A stretch of 27,930 bases of DNA from Willaertia magna (taxonomy: Eukaryota; Heterolobosea; Eutetramitea; Acrasida; Naegleriidae). A program made the translations under genes and the position numbers. The stretch covers positions 1-27,930 of the forward strand of contig CADWAF010004198.1 in the NCBI GenBank assembly GCA_902984215.1. Reading direction: 5' to 3'. Positions 8,878-18,931 of the stretch are shown one piece after another. Each line of letters opens with the position of its first letter. Position 1 is the first letter of the stretch. A model generated the notes under the pieces. It did no database searches, was not told where the DNA came from, and worked only from the letters and a program-made list of their open reading frames with translations.

Positions 8878-11388
8878 TTATAATTTATCTTCTAAATCAG
8901 CAATACCTGGAATTTCATCTTTCAAACCCTTTCTTTTTCTGACACCTAAGACAATTTCTCTTAATTTGCTGTCCTTTTCATATGGGTTACCGTTGACTAC
9001 TTGCCAGTGGTGGAAAACGCATTGTGGGAAAGCTTGACCTGCAGTTTCGGATCTTAAATATGATGTAAAGTTAAATGATTCTAAGACAGGTAAGAATGCC
9101 TTAACGTTGTACATTGGTGTACCTGGTCTAGAAATAGCTTGATCAATTGTACCTCTTCTCTTGTTCATGACAGAGTAAACATTACCTAAGACTGAATCTG
9201 GACATTGGATTTCAACTAAGAAAATAGGTTCTAATAATCTTGGACCAGCTAAAACTTGAGCTGCATGGAAACCTTTCTTTGCAGTTGGGATAATTTGACC
9301 TGCACCTCTGTGGATAGAGTCAGTGTGTAAAACTGCATCAGTTAAGTTAACTCTTAAACCTCTGACTGGTTCAGAACATAATGCACCTTCTGCAACTGCT
9401 TGTTGGAAACCGCTGCTTACGGAATCTTTAATTTCGTTTAAGTATTGGACTGCCTTAGTTGCATCAACAACAATATTTGGACCAGAGTTTTCAGGACCGA
9501 ATGCCCAGATCTTTCTTGCAACATCTTGATCCCAACCATAAGTATCGGATAAATATTTAGCTCTCTTCTTAGCATCATCTTGTGGAGTGACCTTTCCCTT
9601 TTCAATATCATCTTGTAACTCTTCTGGTAAAGGTTCTGCGTGCATATATAATCTGTTGTGTTTGTTTGGAGACTTAGTTAATGAATCTCTTGCACCAGTT
9701 TCAACAACAGTTTCTCTGAAAGCAACGACTGGTTCGGAAATCTTTAATTCAATACCACCACAGTAATCATCTCTTAAATCCTTTAAGCAAATTTCTAAAT
9801 GGAGTTCACCAGCACCAGCAATAATCTTTTCACCTGATTCTTCATTGTATGAACATAAAACTAATGGATCGGATTTAGATAATCTCTTCATACCATCAAT
9901 AAGTTTTGGTAAATCAGCTAAGTTCTTTGGTTCAACAGCAACTCTGACAACAGGTGCAACAGAGTATTTCATATCTTTGAATGGACATGCATCATCACAT
10001 TCTTCATTAGTTAAGGTACCAGTCTTAACAATGTATTGATCAACACCGACTAAACCAGCAACATTACCACATGGAATATCATCAACTGGTTCAGTATATC
10101 TACCCATCATAACAACAGTTCTTTGGATTGTCTTTCTTTCATATAAATCTTCCTTCTTACCTGGTTCATAGTTAGGACCCATAATTCTTGATTTCATACC
10201 AGTTCTAACTTTACCAGCGAAAACTCTACCAAAAGCGAAGAATCTACCCTTATCAGATGTAGGAACCATCTTAGAAACATACATCATTAATGGACCGTTT
10301 GGATCACAAGATTTAACTGCTTGAGCATATTTATCATCTAATGGACCATTATATAAATGTTCATATCTGTAACCTTGAGCAACATTTGGTGAAGGTAAAT
10401 GGGTGACAATCATTTCTAATAAAGCATCAGCTGCAGGTAACCATTTCTTCATGACTAACTTCATGAGTTTCTTATCTTGTTCATTCTTTTCTTCATTAGA
10501 TAAAGTTATACCAATAAGTGGTAAAATCTTGTATAACTTTTCTTTATCATTTTGCATACATGAGTGGAAAACTTGATAAATTGGATCTAAGACGAATTGA
10601 CAGAAAGCTCTTTGTAAACCTCCCTTATTTTCCTTAACCCACTTCTTATTCTTTGCATCAAAGAATGAATCACCCCAGAATCTCTTCATTAACTTTTCTT
10701 CTTCAATACCGAATTTCTTAGAGTACATCTTTGCGAACTTTCTTAAAGTGAAACCCCAACAGTGGAGACCAGAACCGAATGCAACAGTACCCTTTTCTGG
10801 ATAGACTTGTGGGTCACCAAAACCACCATCATCATAAGTTGCAATGACGACGTTAACAGATTCAATTGATTTAGCAAAGTTCATGTATGCTTCTTCTGGG
10901 CTTAATTGTAATTCAGATAAAGCTCTGTCTAACTTATTAATCATAAGAACTGGTCTAATTCTTTCGGATAAAGCTTGTCTTAAGACGGTTTCAGTTTGGA
11001 CACAGACACCATCAACACAGTCAACAACGACTAAAGCACCATCAGTAACTCTGAGAGCAGCAGTGACTTCAGAAGAGAAATCGACGTGACCTGGACAATC
11101 GATTAAGTTAATTAAATATTCGTTTGATTTACCATCATCAGTAGTCTTCTTATAATATAAAGAAATAGATATAGATTTAATAGTAATATATCTTTCTTGT
11201 TCATCATCTCTGGTATCCATGAAACGTTGATTACCAGCAAATGCAGTAGTAATAATACTTGCTTCAGCGACTAAAGAGTCAGTTAAGGTAGATTTACCAT
11301 GGTCGACGTGAGCAATAACGGACATGTTACGGATTTGTGCTTGCTTGTCCATGATAGCACGTAATTGATCGATTTCAAAGTTAACCAT
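8878..11388 (-). CDS. EEF2: Translation elongation factor 2 (eEF2)
   Basis: eEF2 is the GTPase that drives ribosomal translocation. The 836 residues match the family length. Visible motifs are the P-loop [17 protein letters not shown] (G3), NKLDR (G4), domain II-V sequences and the diphthamide loop [15 protein letters not shown] with its target His. The C-terminus IADLEDKL is close to the usual eEF2 ending. The N-terminus [15 protein letters not shown] matches other eEF2 proteins exactly in register, which fixes the start. Codon choice is strongly biased (GGT, AGA, AAG, and GTT or CCA over rarer codons) and the region is less AT-rich than its neighbours, as expected for a highly expressed gene. 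There is no intron. One oddity: the switch I stretch reads [10 protein letters not shown], with Tyr where most eEF2 have Gly. Confidence 0.98.
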   Translation of the reverse strand: MVNFEIDQLRAIMDKQAQIRNMSVIAHVDHGKSTLTDSLVAEASIITTAFAGNQRFMDTRDDEQERYITIKSISISLYYKKTTDDGKSNEYLINLIDCPGHVDFSSEVTAALRVTDGALVVVDCVDGVCVQTETVLRQALSERIRPVLMINKLDRALSELQLSPEEAYMNFAKSIESVNVVIATYDDGGFGDPQVYPEKGTVAFGSGLHCWGFTLRKFAKMYSKKFGIEEEKLMKRFWGDSFFDAKNKKWVKENKGGLQRAFCQFVLDPIYQVFHSCMQNDKEKLYKILPLIGITLSNEEKNEQDKKLMKLVMKKWLPAADALLEMIVTHLPSPNVAQGYRYEHLYNGPLDDKYAQAVKSCDPNGPLMMYVSKMVPTSDKGRFFAFGRVFAGKVRTGMKSRIMGPNYEPGKKEDLYERKTIQRTVVMMGRYTEPVDDIPCGNVAGLVGVDQYIVKTGTLTNEECDDACPFKDMKYSVAPVVRVAVEPKNLADLPKLIDGMKRLSKSDPLVLCSYNEESGEKIIAGAGELHLEICLKDLRDDYCGGIELKISEPVVAFRETVVETGARDSLTKSPNKHNRLYMHAEPLPEELQDDIEKGKVTPQDDAKKRAKYLSDTYGWDQDVARKIWAFGPENSGPNIVVDATKAVQYLNEIKDSVSSGFQQAVAEGALCSEPVRGLRVNLTDAVLHTDSIHRGAGQIIPTAKKGFHAAQVLAGPRLLEPIFLVEIQCPDSVLGNVYSVMNKRRGTIDQAISRPGTPMYNVKAFLPVLESFNFTSYLRSETAGQAFPQCVFHHWQVVNGNPYEKDSKLREIVLGVRKRKGLKDEIPGIADLEDKL

Positions 11389-11981
11389 CTTGTATGAGCT
11401 GTATAGGTTTTGTTTTTTTTTTCAACACGAAAAATTTCAAAAATGCTTTGCAGGTTTTTATTGAAGAAAATTTTTTCTTCTACCCAATCATTTTAGGTTT
11501 TTCATTGTAAAATTAGTCTTGGTCGTTGGGTGAATCTTGAAGCCTACCAAATTATTGGCGTTCATTTTTAGTTTCATTTCTGGAGGTGACTTCAAATTGA
11601 AGTGCAAATATGAGTTTGAAGCACCCAAAGACCTAAAGTAAGCTTTTTCTTGGTTTTAATTTGTACTTTGTAATTCTATACAATATCTACAGTTATTTTC
11701 TTTATAAATTTAAGTTTGTATTGATTTTCAAACCATTTTTCTTTGCTCTCCATTTGAAACATTTTCGATTCAAAACGTAACAAAAATTAATCCTTCCTTC
11801 TTAGTGTAGCTGTTTGTTGTCTTTCCAAACAACAATCAAACACTTTTCACTTTTTATTTGCTATGACCACTAAAACAACATTTCTCATAAGTATGACTAC
11901 CACTTAATTTGCAATTTCACACAAGCAAGGCTGTAACATTATCTAAGCAGCAAGTCCAATACCCAGCCAATATTTTAAAAA
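11389..11981. promoter_or_regulatory. Divergent promoter region of eEF2 and the BEACH pseudokinase gene
   Basis: At 593 bp this is the longest spacer in the window, lying between two divergent genes, one of them presumably very highly expressed. Directly upstream of the eEF2 ATG is a pyrimidine-rich stretch with a T10 run (11411-11420 on the plus strand). A 7-bp inverted repeat ACTTCAA/TTGAAGT with one central base lies at 11589-11603. No coding ORF or RNA gene is evident. Confidence 0.45.
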
Positions 11982-14900
11982 ATGGGAAATTCTTTAGGTC
12001 ACACCGACCTGAAGGAATTGATAGAACAAGATTTATCGTCATCAAGTAATAATAGTGAAATTAGAAATCCTGTTGAATTTCAATACATGTTATCTTCAGA
12101 GATTCATAATAAAGGATCTTACGCATGTTGTAAAATGTTTTATGACAATTCCGATATTCAAGTAGTTGTTAAAGTTATACCTAAACAAAATAATGATAAT
12201 AATTTAGAAGATTTATCTTCCGATAACACTTCTTTAAGATTAGGATTAGTTCAAACTATTTCTCAATTCTATAGATTAGAAAAGCTTGATGAAGTTGATT
12301 TAAATGATTATAATAATTCCAACAACTATAATAAACTCTTCCTTGAAGGACCTTTCATCCCAAAAGTAAGTCTTACAGCAATTGTTTTTTATCATATAAA
12401 TTATATAAATATTTAACATATTCAATAAATAACACTAAAAAAAGCACGGAAATATTCCAGTACTTTATTATTCATTTGAAAGTAATAAAGCATGGTATTT
12501 AATATTACACATGTATCCATATACATTAGAAGAATTATTAAAATTTAATCGTATACTTTTAGAATCAGATGATATTAGAAGAAGATTTTTATTTTATCAA
12601 ATTTTACAATCAATCTTTTTTTGTCACAAAAATAATTTTGTTCACAGTAAAATTATACCAACAAATATTTTAGTAAATGATATGTTATGGATTTCTTTAA
12701 TTGGACAAAATAATTTATATTTAAATGAAAATATTAATCAACAAACTATTACAATACAATCACCTCCTTTTGCTCCTTCACCTTCATTAAATAGTAATAC
12801 AACATTGTTGGATTCAAATTTGTTATTATTGCCTTCTAATAATACAACAACAACGATAACTACAACGCCATCAAAAACTCAAAATTCAATTAGTTCAATA
12901 TTGAAAACACCAACTCGTTCAACTCTTCAAATGTCAATAATTAATAACAATGATATAAGGTCACATCATACAGTAATAAATGATGAAATTATTAAATATA
13001 AAGACATTGTATTTTTATGGCAAGAAGGTAAAATATCAAATTATGACTATTTAATGAAATTGAACTCAATGGCTGGTAGAAGATTAGGTGATTTTCAATA
13101 TCACCCAATATTTCCATGGGTTATTGATTTTGAAAAAGATCCAACCACCTTAATTGAAAGTAATAATCAACAACAATTAGATGATAGTTGGAGAGATTTA
13201 ACTAAAACTAAATTTAGATTATCAAAAGGAGATGAAATGTTAGATATTACATATTCATCACCTGACAATCCACATCACGTTACAGAACCATTAAGTGAAA
13301 TTACATTCTTTATTTATTTAGCAAGAAGAAAATCGTTAACAGAATTAAAGAAATATGTCAGACATAATTACGAACCCAAAGAATATCCATCATCAATGAC
13401 TAGAATGTATCAATGGACACCAGATGAATGCATACCAGAATTTTATTCAGATCCAAATATATTTAAATCTAAACATTTAGATATGGAAGATTTAAAAATA
13501 CCATTTTGGGCATCTACACCTGAAGAGTTTATTGAAAAACATAGATTAGCTTTAGAAAGTGAATATGTCAGTTTAAATTTACATCATTGGATAGATTTAG
13601 TGTTTGGTTATAAGTTGAGTGGTAAATATGCAATAGAAGCTAAGAATGTAATGTTAAAGAAAGAAAATAATGATTTATTTCCATCTAGATTTGGTTTTGT
13701 ACAATTATTTGATGAACCACATCCACCTAGAAGGATTTTAACTTTAAATGTTAATGAAAGAATGTTGTTATATGAACATTCAATACAATTTAGTAGAAAA
13801 TATTTTACATTTCCAATTTATCATGTTTTACCATATTTAGAGAAGATTAATCATAAAATAATTTCATCAAAATATGAACTATTTAATGATGATATGTTTG
13901 CTTTAGGAAATTTATTAGCTGAGTTATATTTATTTAAACCTATTTTTAACAACAAATCTATAGAGAAATATATTAGAGAATATTCTATTTATAATAGACA
14001 ACCAGAGATATCTTTATTACAAAAAATTAATCAACCAGTTAGATCGATAGTTGAAAAATTAATTGATTTAAATTTATCTAAAAAAACCAATTTTTTAAAT
14101 CAATTTAAGAAATTCTTTCCACCTTATTTCAAATATTGTTATTGGTTATTATCAAATATTTATCTTTTAAAAAATTATTTAGAAAAATATAATTTTATAA
14201 TGAAACAAATAAAATCTACAAATACTTTACAAGATAATATCTTAAATCTATCTCCAGAAGCATTAGATTTAATATTACCACATATTTTACAAATGTTTTT
14301 TATCAAAAAAGTTGAAAAATCAGATACAACAATAAATAACCAATATCTACACATAATGCCATGGTGTTATGGGATTGAGATTTTAAGAACAATGATTGGT
14401 AATTCAAAGAAAAATAATTTATTATTAAAATTAAAAGAATGTGAAAACACTAAAAAATTATTAAAATTAAAATTATATAGTATTTATTTAGAAAATGAAA
14501 GAATAGAATATACTTTAAATTCTATTGTCAAACGTACATCTTCTTTTGAAGATTTAACTGATTTTAATGTTAATCAGCAACAAGATCATATAAGTAAAGA
14601 ATTAAAGGAACAATTAATTTTACTACCATTAAATTTATATTCTTATTCATTTGCTTCTTTATTATATCATGTAGTTTTATCGGAGAGTAATTATTCAAAA
14701 ACAAATAACAATAATTTATTAAATAGTTCATATTCAGATGGTACTAATTTTGTAACAAAGGATCAGAAACGTATATTTTTAGAACAAATTATACCATTCT
14801 TTATAGAAGGTATATTTATTAATTTAAATAATTATTCAAAAATTACAAAAAAGATTTGTAATACTTTAAGTAGATTATCGAATGATTTTGGCGCAATTAT

Positions 14901-17703
14901 TTCAATACAATATATTTTAGAGCCTTTAATTACAAAATTAAAAAGAAAAATTAAATTAATTCCATTAGATGAAAATATTTTAAATTTATTAGTTAATTTA
15001 TCTAATTCTTTAGGTGTTTGTACAATTATAAGTTATTATGTACCTAAATTTTTAAATATAATGTTAATGGAATTAAAAATTAATAATGAAAATAATTTAA
15101 ATGATATTTCTTTCCAAAATTATAAAAATTTAGTTGAATTAATTGAATTAATAATTGACAAAAGTAATTCTAATCAAACAACTATTTTAAATAATATAAT
15201 TTCAAATAATCAACATATATTTAATCATATATTAGAAACTTTCTTATTTAACGTTAAAGAATTTGAAAATATGGATAATGAAAAATTATTAAAACTATTT
15301 GAAAGATTTATACAATTTATTTGTCATATTCTACATTTATGTGATTTAAAAATTAGAATTCAATTCTTTCAATTTGTTAAACCAACATTTAAAAAGATTT
15401 TATGTTCTTCTATCTTTTTAGAAAGTCATTTCAACCAACAATTAGAAGTTTTACCTAAATACATCAATGTAACTAAAAATCCTATTGTAAATAGTCAAAT
15501 TTCTTTAAATGAAACATCTAATTTAAATAATAATGAAAGTAGTAATAATAATATATTAATAGATAATGAAAGTGAAAATGATAATGATAAGAAGAAGCCT
15601 GGAAGTAAAATTAGATCATTCTTTGGAAGATTTAGATCTTCTTCTGTGACTGATGGTATGTCAGGCGAGATTTCTGTAGATGATATTCTTTCAACAACTA
15701 GTACTTCAACTACAACTGCAACCACAACCAATACAACAAGTAACTTAAATAATAATAATAACAATATTGTTGCAGAAGAAGATGACACAAGTACTTTAAA
15801 TATATTAGAATTTAAGAATAATGATCATTTTAAATTAGGTTGTATATTATATAGAGAATTATGTTGTATTTTTGGAAATTCCACAATGAGAGAAGCTGTA
15901 ATTAATAGTAAACGATTAGAAGATAATATTTCAATAGTTTTATCATTAAATGAAAATGATAATTCTATTTGTCAAAGTAATAATCCAACTTCACAAAATA
16001 CATCAATTGCCTCTATTGTGCTAAAGAATAAGAGATCCTTTTCAAATGAAAAGTATTCCTGGTATGTTCAGTCTAATAATAGGTTATTATTGGAAGGTAG
16101 TAATAGTGGGAATAACAATAGCGATTCTTCTAAGTTATTTAAAGGTAATTTTGAATGTGAATTTAGTACTAAATACAATGATTTATCATTAAGATGTATT
16201 GATGTATGCCCAACAGATGAACGTATTATATTAACAGGTGGTAATATATCAACCAAACAATTATTTTCATCACCAGTTATTAAATTATGGAATTTAGAAT
16301 GGGGTACAACAACATCAACATATTTTTGTTATCAAAATACAGGAACTACAAACAAAACATTATTAAAATCACAAATAGATAAAGTTAAATTTATTACCTC
16401 AAATAAATTTGCAAGTAAAGATACAGCAGGTAATATACATTTATTTGATATTGAAACAAAGAAATTTTTATTTACAATAGGTGCTGGAAATGTAAATAAT
16501 ATAGAGTTAAATGGCACAATGAATTTTACAACATTTGAAACATTATCAAATAATTGTAATTTATTAGTGGCGAGTAGTTTTAATTCAACAAATAACCCAA
16601 CTTTACAGTTTTATGATTTACGTCAATCAAATGCTAAACATTGCTCATTTGAATGGAAATTATTTAATAATTCATTACATTCACCTTTAAATATGATGTA
16701 TCATTCATCTACAAATAATAATTTAACATCTTCAACATCCAGTAATAATATAAATAGCAATGTATCACTAATGAATAATGATTATAATATTAAATGTATT
16801 TCTAAAAGTCATTCTAAAGATAATTATTTAATTGTTGGATTAATGAATGGAATGATTTATCTATTAGAACAACATAGTGGATGTATTATTGATACTTTTT
16901 GTTCGCATGAGAAGGGTGAGTTAATGAAAATATTACCTTATGAAGGTTCGAAACCGGGACATTTCCTAACTTGTTGTAAGAAAACAATTACTTTTGATTC
17001 AAATAATCCCAATAGTAATGCTTTACTTAATTCGCCATCTAGTCCACAATTAAACAATAATTATATGATGGATAATGTTAGTAGTATGAGTGGTAATACT
17101 ACTAATAATAATTCGTTATTGGATATTCATTCTTTATCTAATGATATTATTAGAGTTTGGGATACTAGAATATCTTCAAAGTCAATTAAGGCATTTCAAA
17201 TACCTTCTCATATTATGACATCACCATTAGATAATGATAATACAATGAATATATCTACAGCACCAATTGTATCATTTGATATACATTCTCGTCCAGAATG
17301 GGATCAATTATTTGCAATACAACCAGATAGAATACTTTACACAAAAAGTAATAGTTTTATAAATACAAATAACATTAATGATTATTATTCAACAACAATA
17401 AACAACAACAAACCAAGACAATTTAGAACCAATAGTGGCAGTAATAATATAATTAGTAATAATAATAATAATAACAGTACCACTACAATAAATATAGCAA
17501 GGAAATTTAATCAAAAACGTAAAAAGAAATATAAAGACATCCCAATGGATTTAGAAAAGAGAGAAGTACTTTATCTAGATTCATTAACAACCAATAATAA
17601 TCAAATAACCACCAATGATAATTTTACAGATGTAAGATATTTACCATTACATAAATTATTATTAATTACAACAGATACAGGAAAATTAAAAGTGTACAGT
17701 TAA
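11982..17703 (+). CDS. lvsG/WDR81-like protein: pseudokinase, BEACH domain and WD40 repeats
   Basis: Exon 1 is 11982-12365 and exon 2 is 12445-17703, with a 79-nt intron (GTAAGT, AAAAAAG, phase 0); the product has 1880 residues. Residues ~30-230 look like a protein kinase N-lobe and early C-lobe: VVVKVIPK keeps a possible ATP Lys. The catalytic loop reads VHSKIIPTNIL in place of HRDxKPxN, and no DFG is seen, so it should be inactive. A BEACH domain follows (about 322-550: GRRLGDFQYHPIFPWVIDF, SSMTRMYQWTPDECIPEFY, LHHWIDLVFGYKLSG). A kinase-like helix-F segment (NDDMFALGNLLAELYLFKPIF, about 609-629) comes next. A long helical, Asn-rich middle and about six WD40-type blades (KLWNLEWG, HLFDIETK, QFYDLRQ, IRVWDTR, LKVYS) finish the protein. 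Dictyostelium lvsG and animal WDR81 share this plan; WDR81 acts on endosomal PI3P and autophagic cargo. MGNS at the start suits N-myristoylation. Confidence 0.9.
17457..17474 (+). repeat. TAA/AAT trinucleotide microsatellite inside the BEACH gene
   Basis: Six tandem TAA units encode an Asn run in the C-terminal WD40 region, next to other Asn/Thr/Ser-rich loops. It lies in a likely surface loop between blades and could vary in length between strains. Confidence 0.8.
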
Positions 17704-17716
17704 ATTATTAAATAAA

Positions 17717-18688
17717 TTATTTTTTATTCTTTTTTAATTGTGATATATATTTTTCTCTATCTGACATTCTTTCAAAACAAACAATATAATTTACCATTTC
17801 TGGATCTATTTTCTTTAATTGATCTATTATAGATTTATCAATTTCCTTTTTAAGGAACATAACTGTTCCATTTTTAATTATAATAGATTTATTATTCTTA
17901 ATATTACTATCTAAATTCTTTAAATTTAAAATAAATGGAGAAAATCCATTATTTTGACAATTATCCAAAAATGTATAAATATAATTGACATCTGAAGTAT
18001 CCATTTTTAGAACTTCTTTATACATCATTTCAACAAATGTAAAATAATTTGTATATTCCTTATTTAAATTAAATGTTGTACAATAATTTGCAATTTTATC
18101 AAAAATTACATTTGGTTCAATATCTATTATCTTTTTATAAAAAAGTGTTGGTGGATTCTCATCTATTTCTATAATTGGAATTAATAAATTTCCAACATTC
18201 CAATGAAAACAAACTCTTTTGCCTTTTCCTATTCCTAAAGCGATCATTGGGTAAAAAAACATTTCCTTATTTACATCTTTATATTGAGAAGAGATCAATT
18301 CCTTTCCACTAGTCCAATTATTATATAAGGAAAGAGGGATTGGTCTCAATAAAATCTCTACGGATTCTATTTTTAAATTCTTTAAATATTTTAATTTAAA
18401 ACTTCTAGCTTCCGTCAAGGCTAATGAAATTAAATGAAAATCATCTTTTAAATTTTGATTGGCGATATTTAAATTTAATTTTTTAAATTTATTTATTAAC
18501 ATTTCATTTCGTTCTTTATCGGAAATTTCCTTCGTTTCATTCTCTTGTTGTTTTATTTTTGTTGGAATAGATTCTCTCTTCAAGTTTTTATTATTATTTG
18601 TTGGTACAACATAGGCTTGTTCAAAGAGAGAAATATCTTTTTGAACATCATCATGTGCACTTTCACTTATTGGAGTTGAATTACCCAT
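17717..18688 (-). CDS. Unrecognised 323-aa protein, possible N-myristoylation, possible inactive LRAT/NlpC-like fold
   Basis: An intronless frame runs from MGNSTPIS, a plausible N-myristoylation start, to a basic C-terminus. The first ~75 residues are charged and low complexity. From about residue 85 the sequence looks globular: helix SLALTEARSFKLKYLKNL, then alternating hydrophobic strands (FFYPMIALGIGKG, RVCFHWNVGNLLIPIIEI) and helices (EYTNYFTFVEMMYKEVLKM). The pairing of a strand containing His (CFHWNVGN) with a later N-x-F-x-F-V helix resembles permuted NlpC/P60 (LRAT/PPPDE-like) enzymes, whose motif is NCxxFV. Here the Cys position is Tyr (NYFTFV), so such a protein would be catalytically dead. 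That relation is only a pattern guess. No transmembrane segment is seen. The stop is 13 bp from the stop of the BEACH gene on the other strand. Confidence 0.6.
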   Translation of the reverse strand: MGNSTPISESAHDDVQKDISLFEQAYVVPTNNNKNLKRESIPTKIKQQENETKEISDKERNEMLINKFKKLNLNIANQNLKDDFHLISLALTEARSFKLKYLKNLKIESVEILLRPIPLSLYNNWTSGKELISSQYKDVNKEMFFYPMIALGIGKGKRVCFHWNVGNLLIPIIEIDENPPTLFYKKIIDIEPNVIFDKIANYCTTFNLNKEYTNYFTFVEMMYKEVLKMDTSDVNYIYTFLDNCQNNGFSPFILNLKNLDSNIKNNKSIIIKNGTVMFLKKEIDKSIIDQLKKIDPEMVNYIVCFERMSDREKYISQLKKNKK

Positions 18689-18931
18689 TGTTATTATTTA
18701 TTATTAAAGTACAGAGTGGTATCTAGTTCTAATGTGATTTGAACAGTTTAAAATTTTTTTTTAATTTTTTTTTTGAAATTCATTTTTTATCGCAATCCCA
18801 TAAAGGATGACAGAAGAAAGGGACAAGATCAATGTTCACCTGGTTGTTTGTAAGAAATAATTTCACTTTGTTCACACGAATTTAATTTTATTAAAGCGTT
18901 TCGTTTGTTATTCTAATAAAAATGGTTATTA

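Noticed and set aside
9323..11089. Plus-strand ORFs opposite eEF2
   Set aside because: Antisense shadows of a strongly biased, unquestionable eEF2 gene.
15495..16517. Minus-strand ORFs opposite the BEACH gene
   Set aside because: Leu/Val/Ser-rich shadows of Asn/Thr codons; no independent signal.
17457..17474. AAT microsatellite as a regulatory or mobile feature
   Set aside because: Simple codon repeat for Asn, common in this window's proteins.
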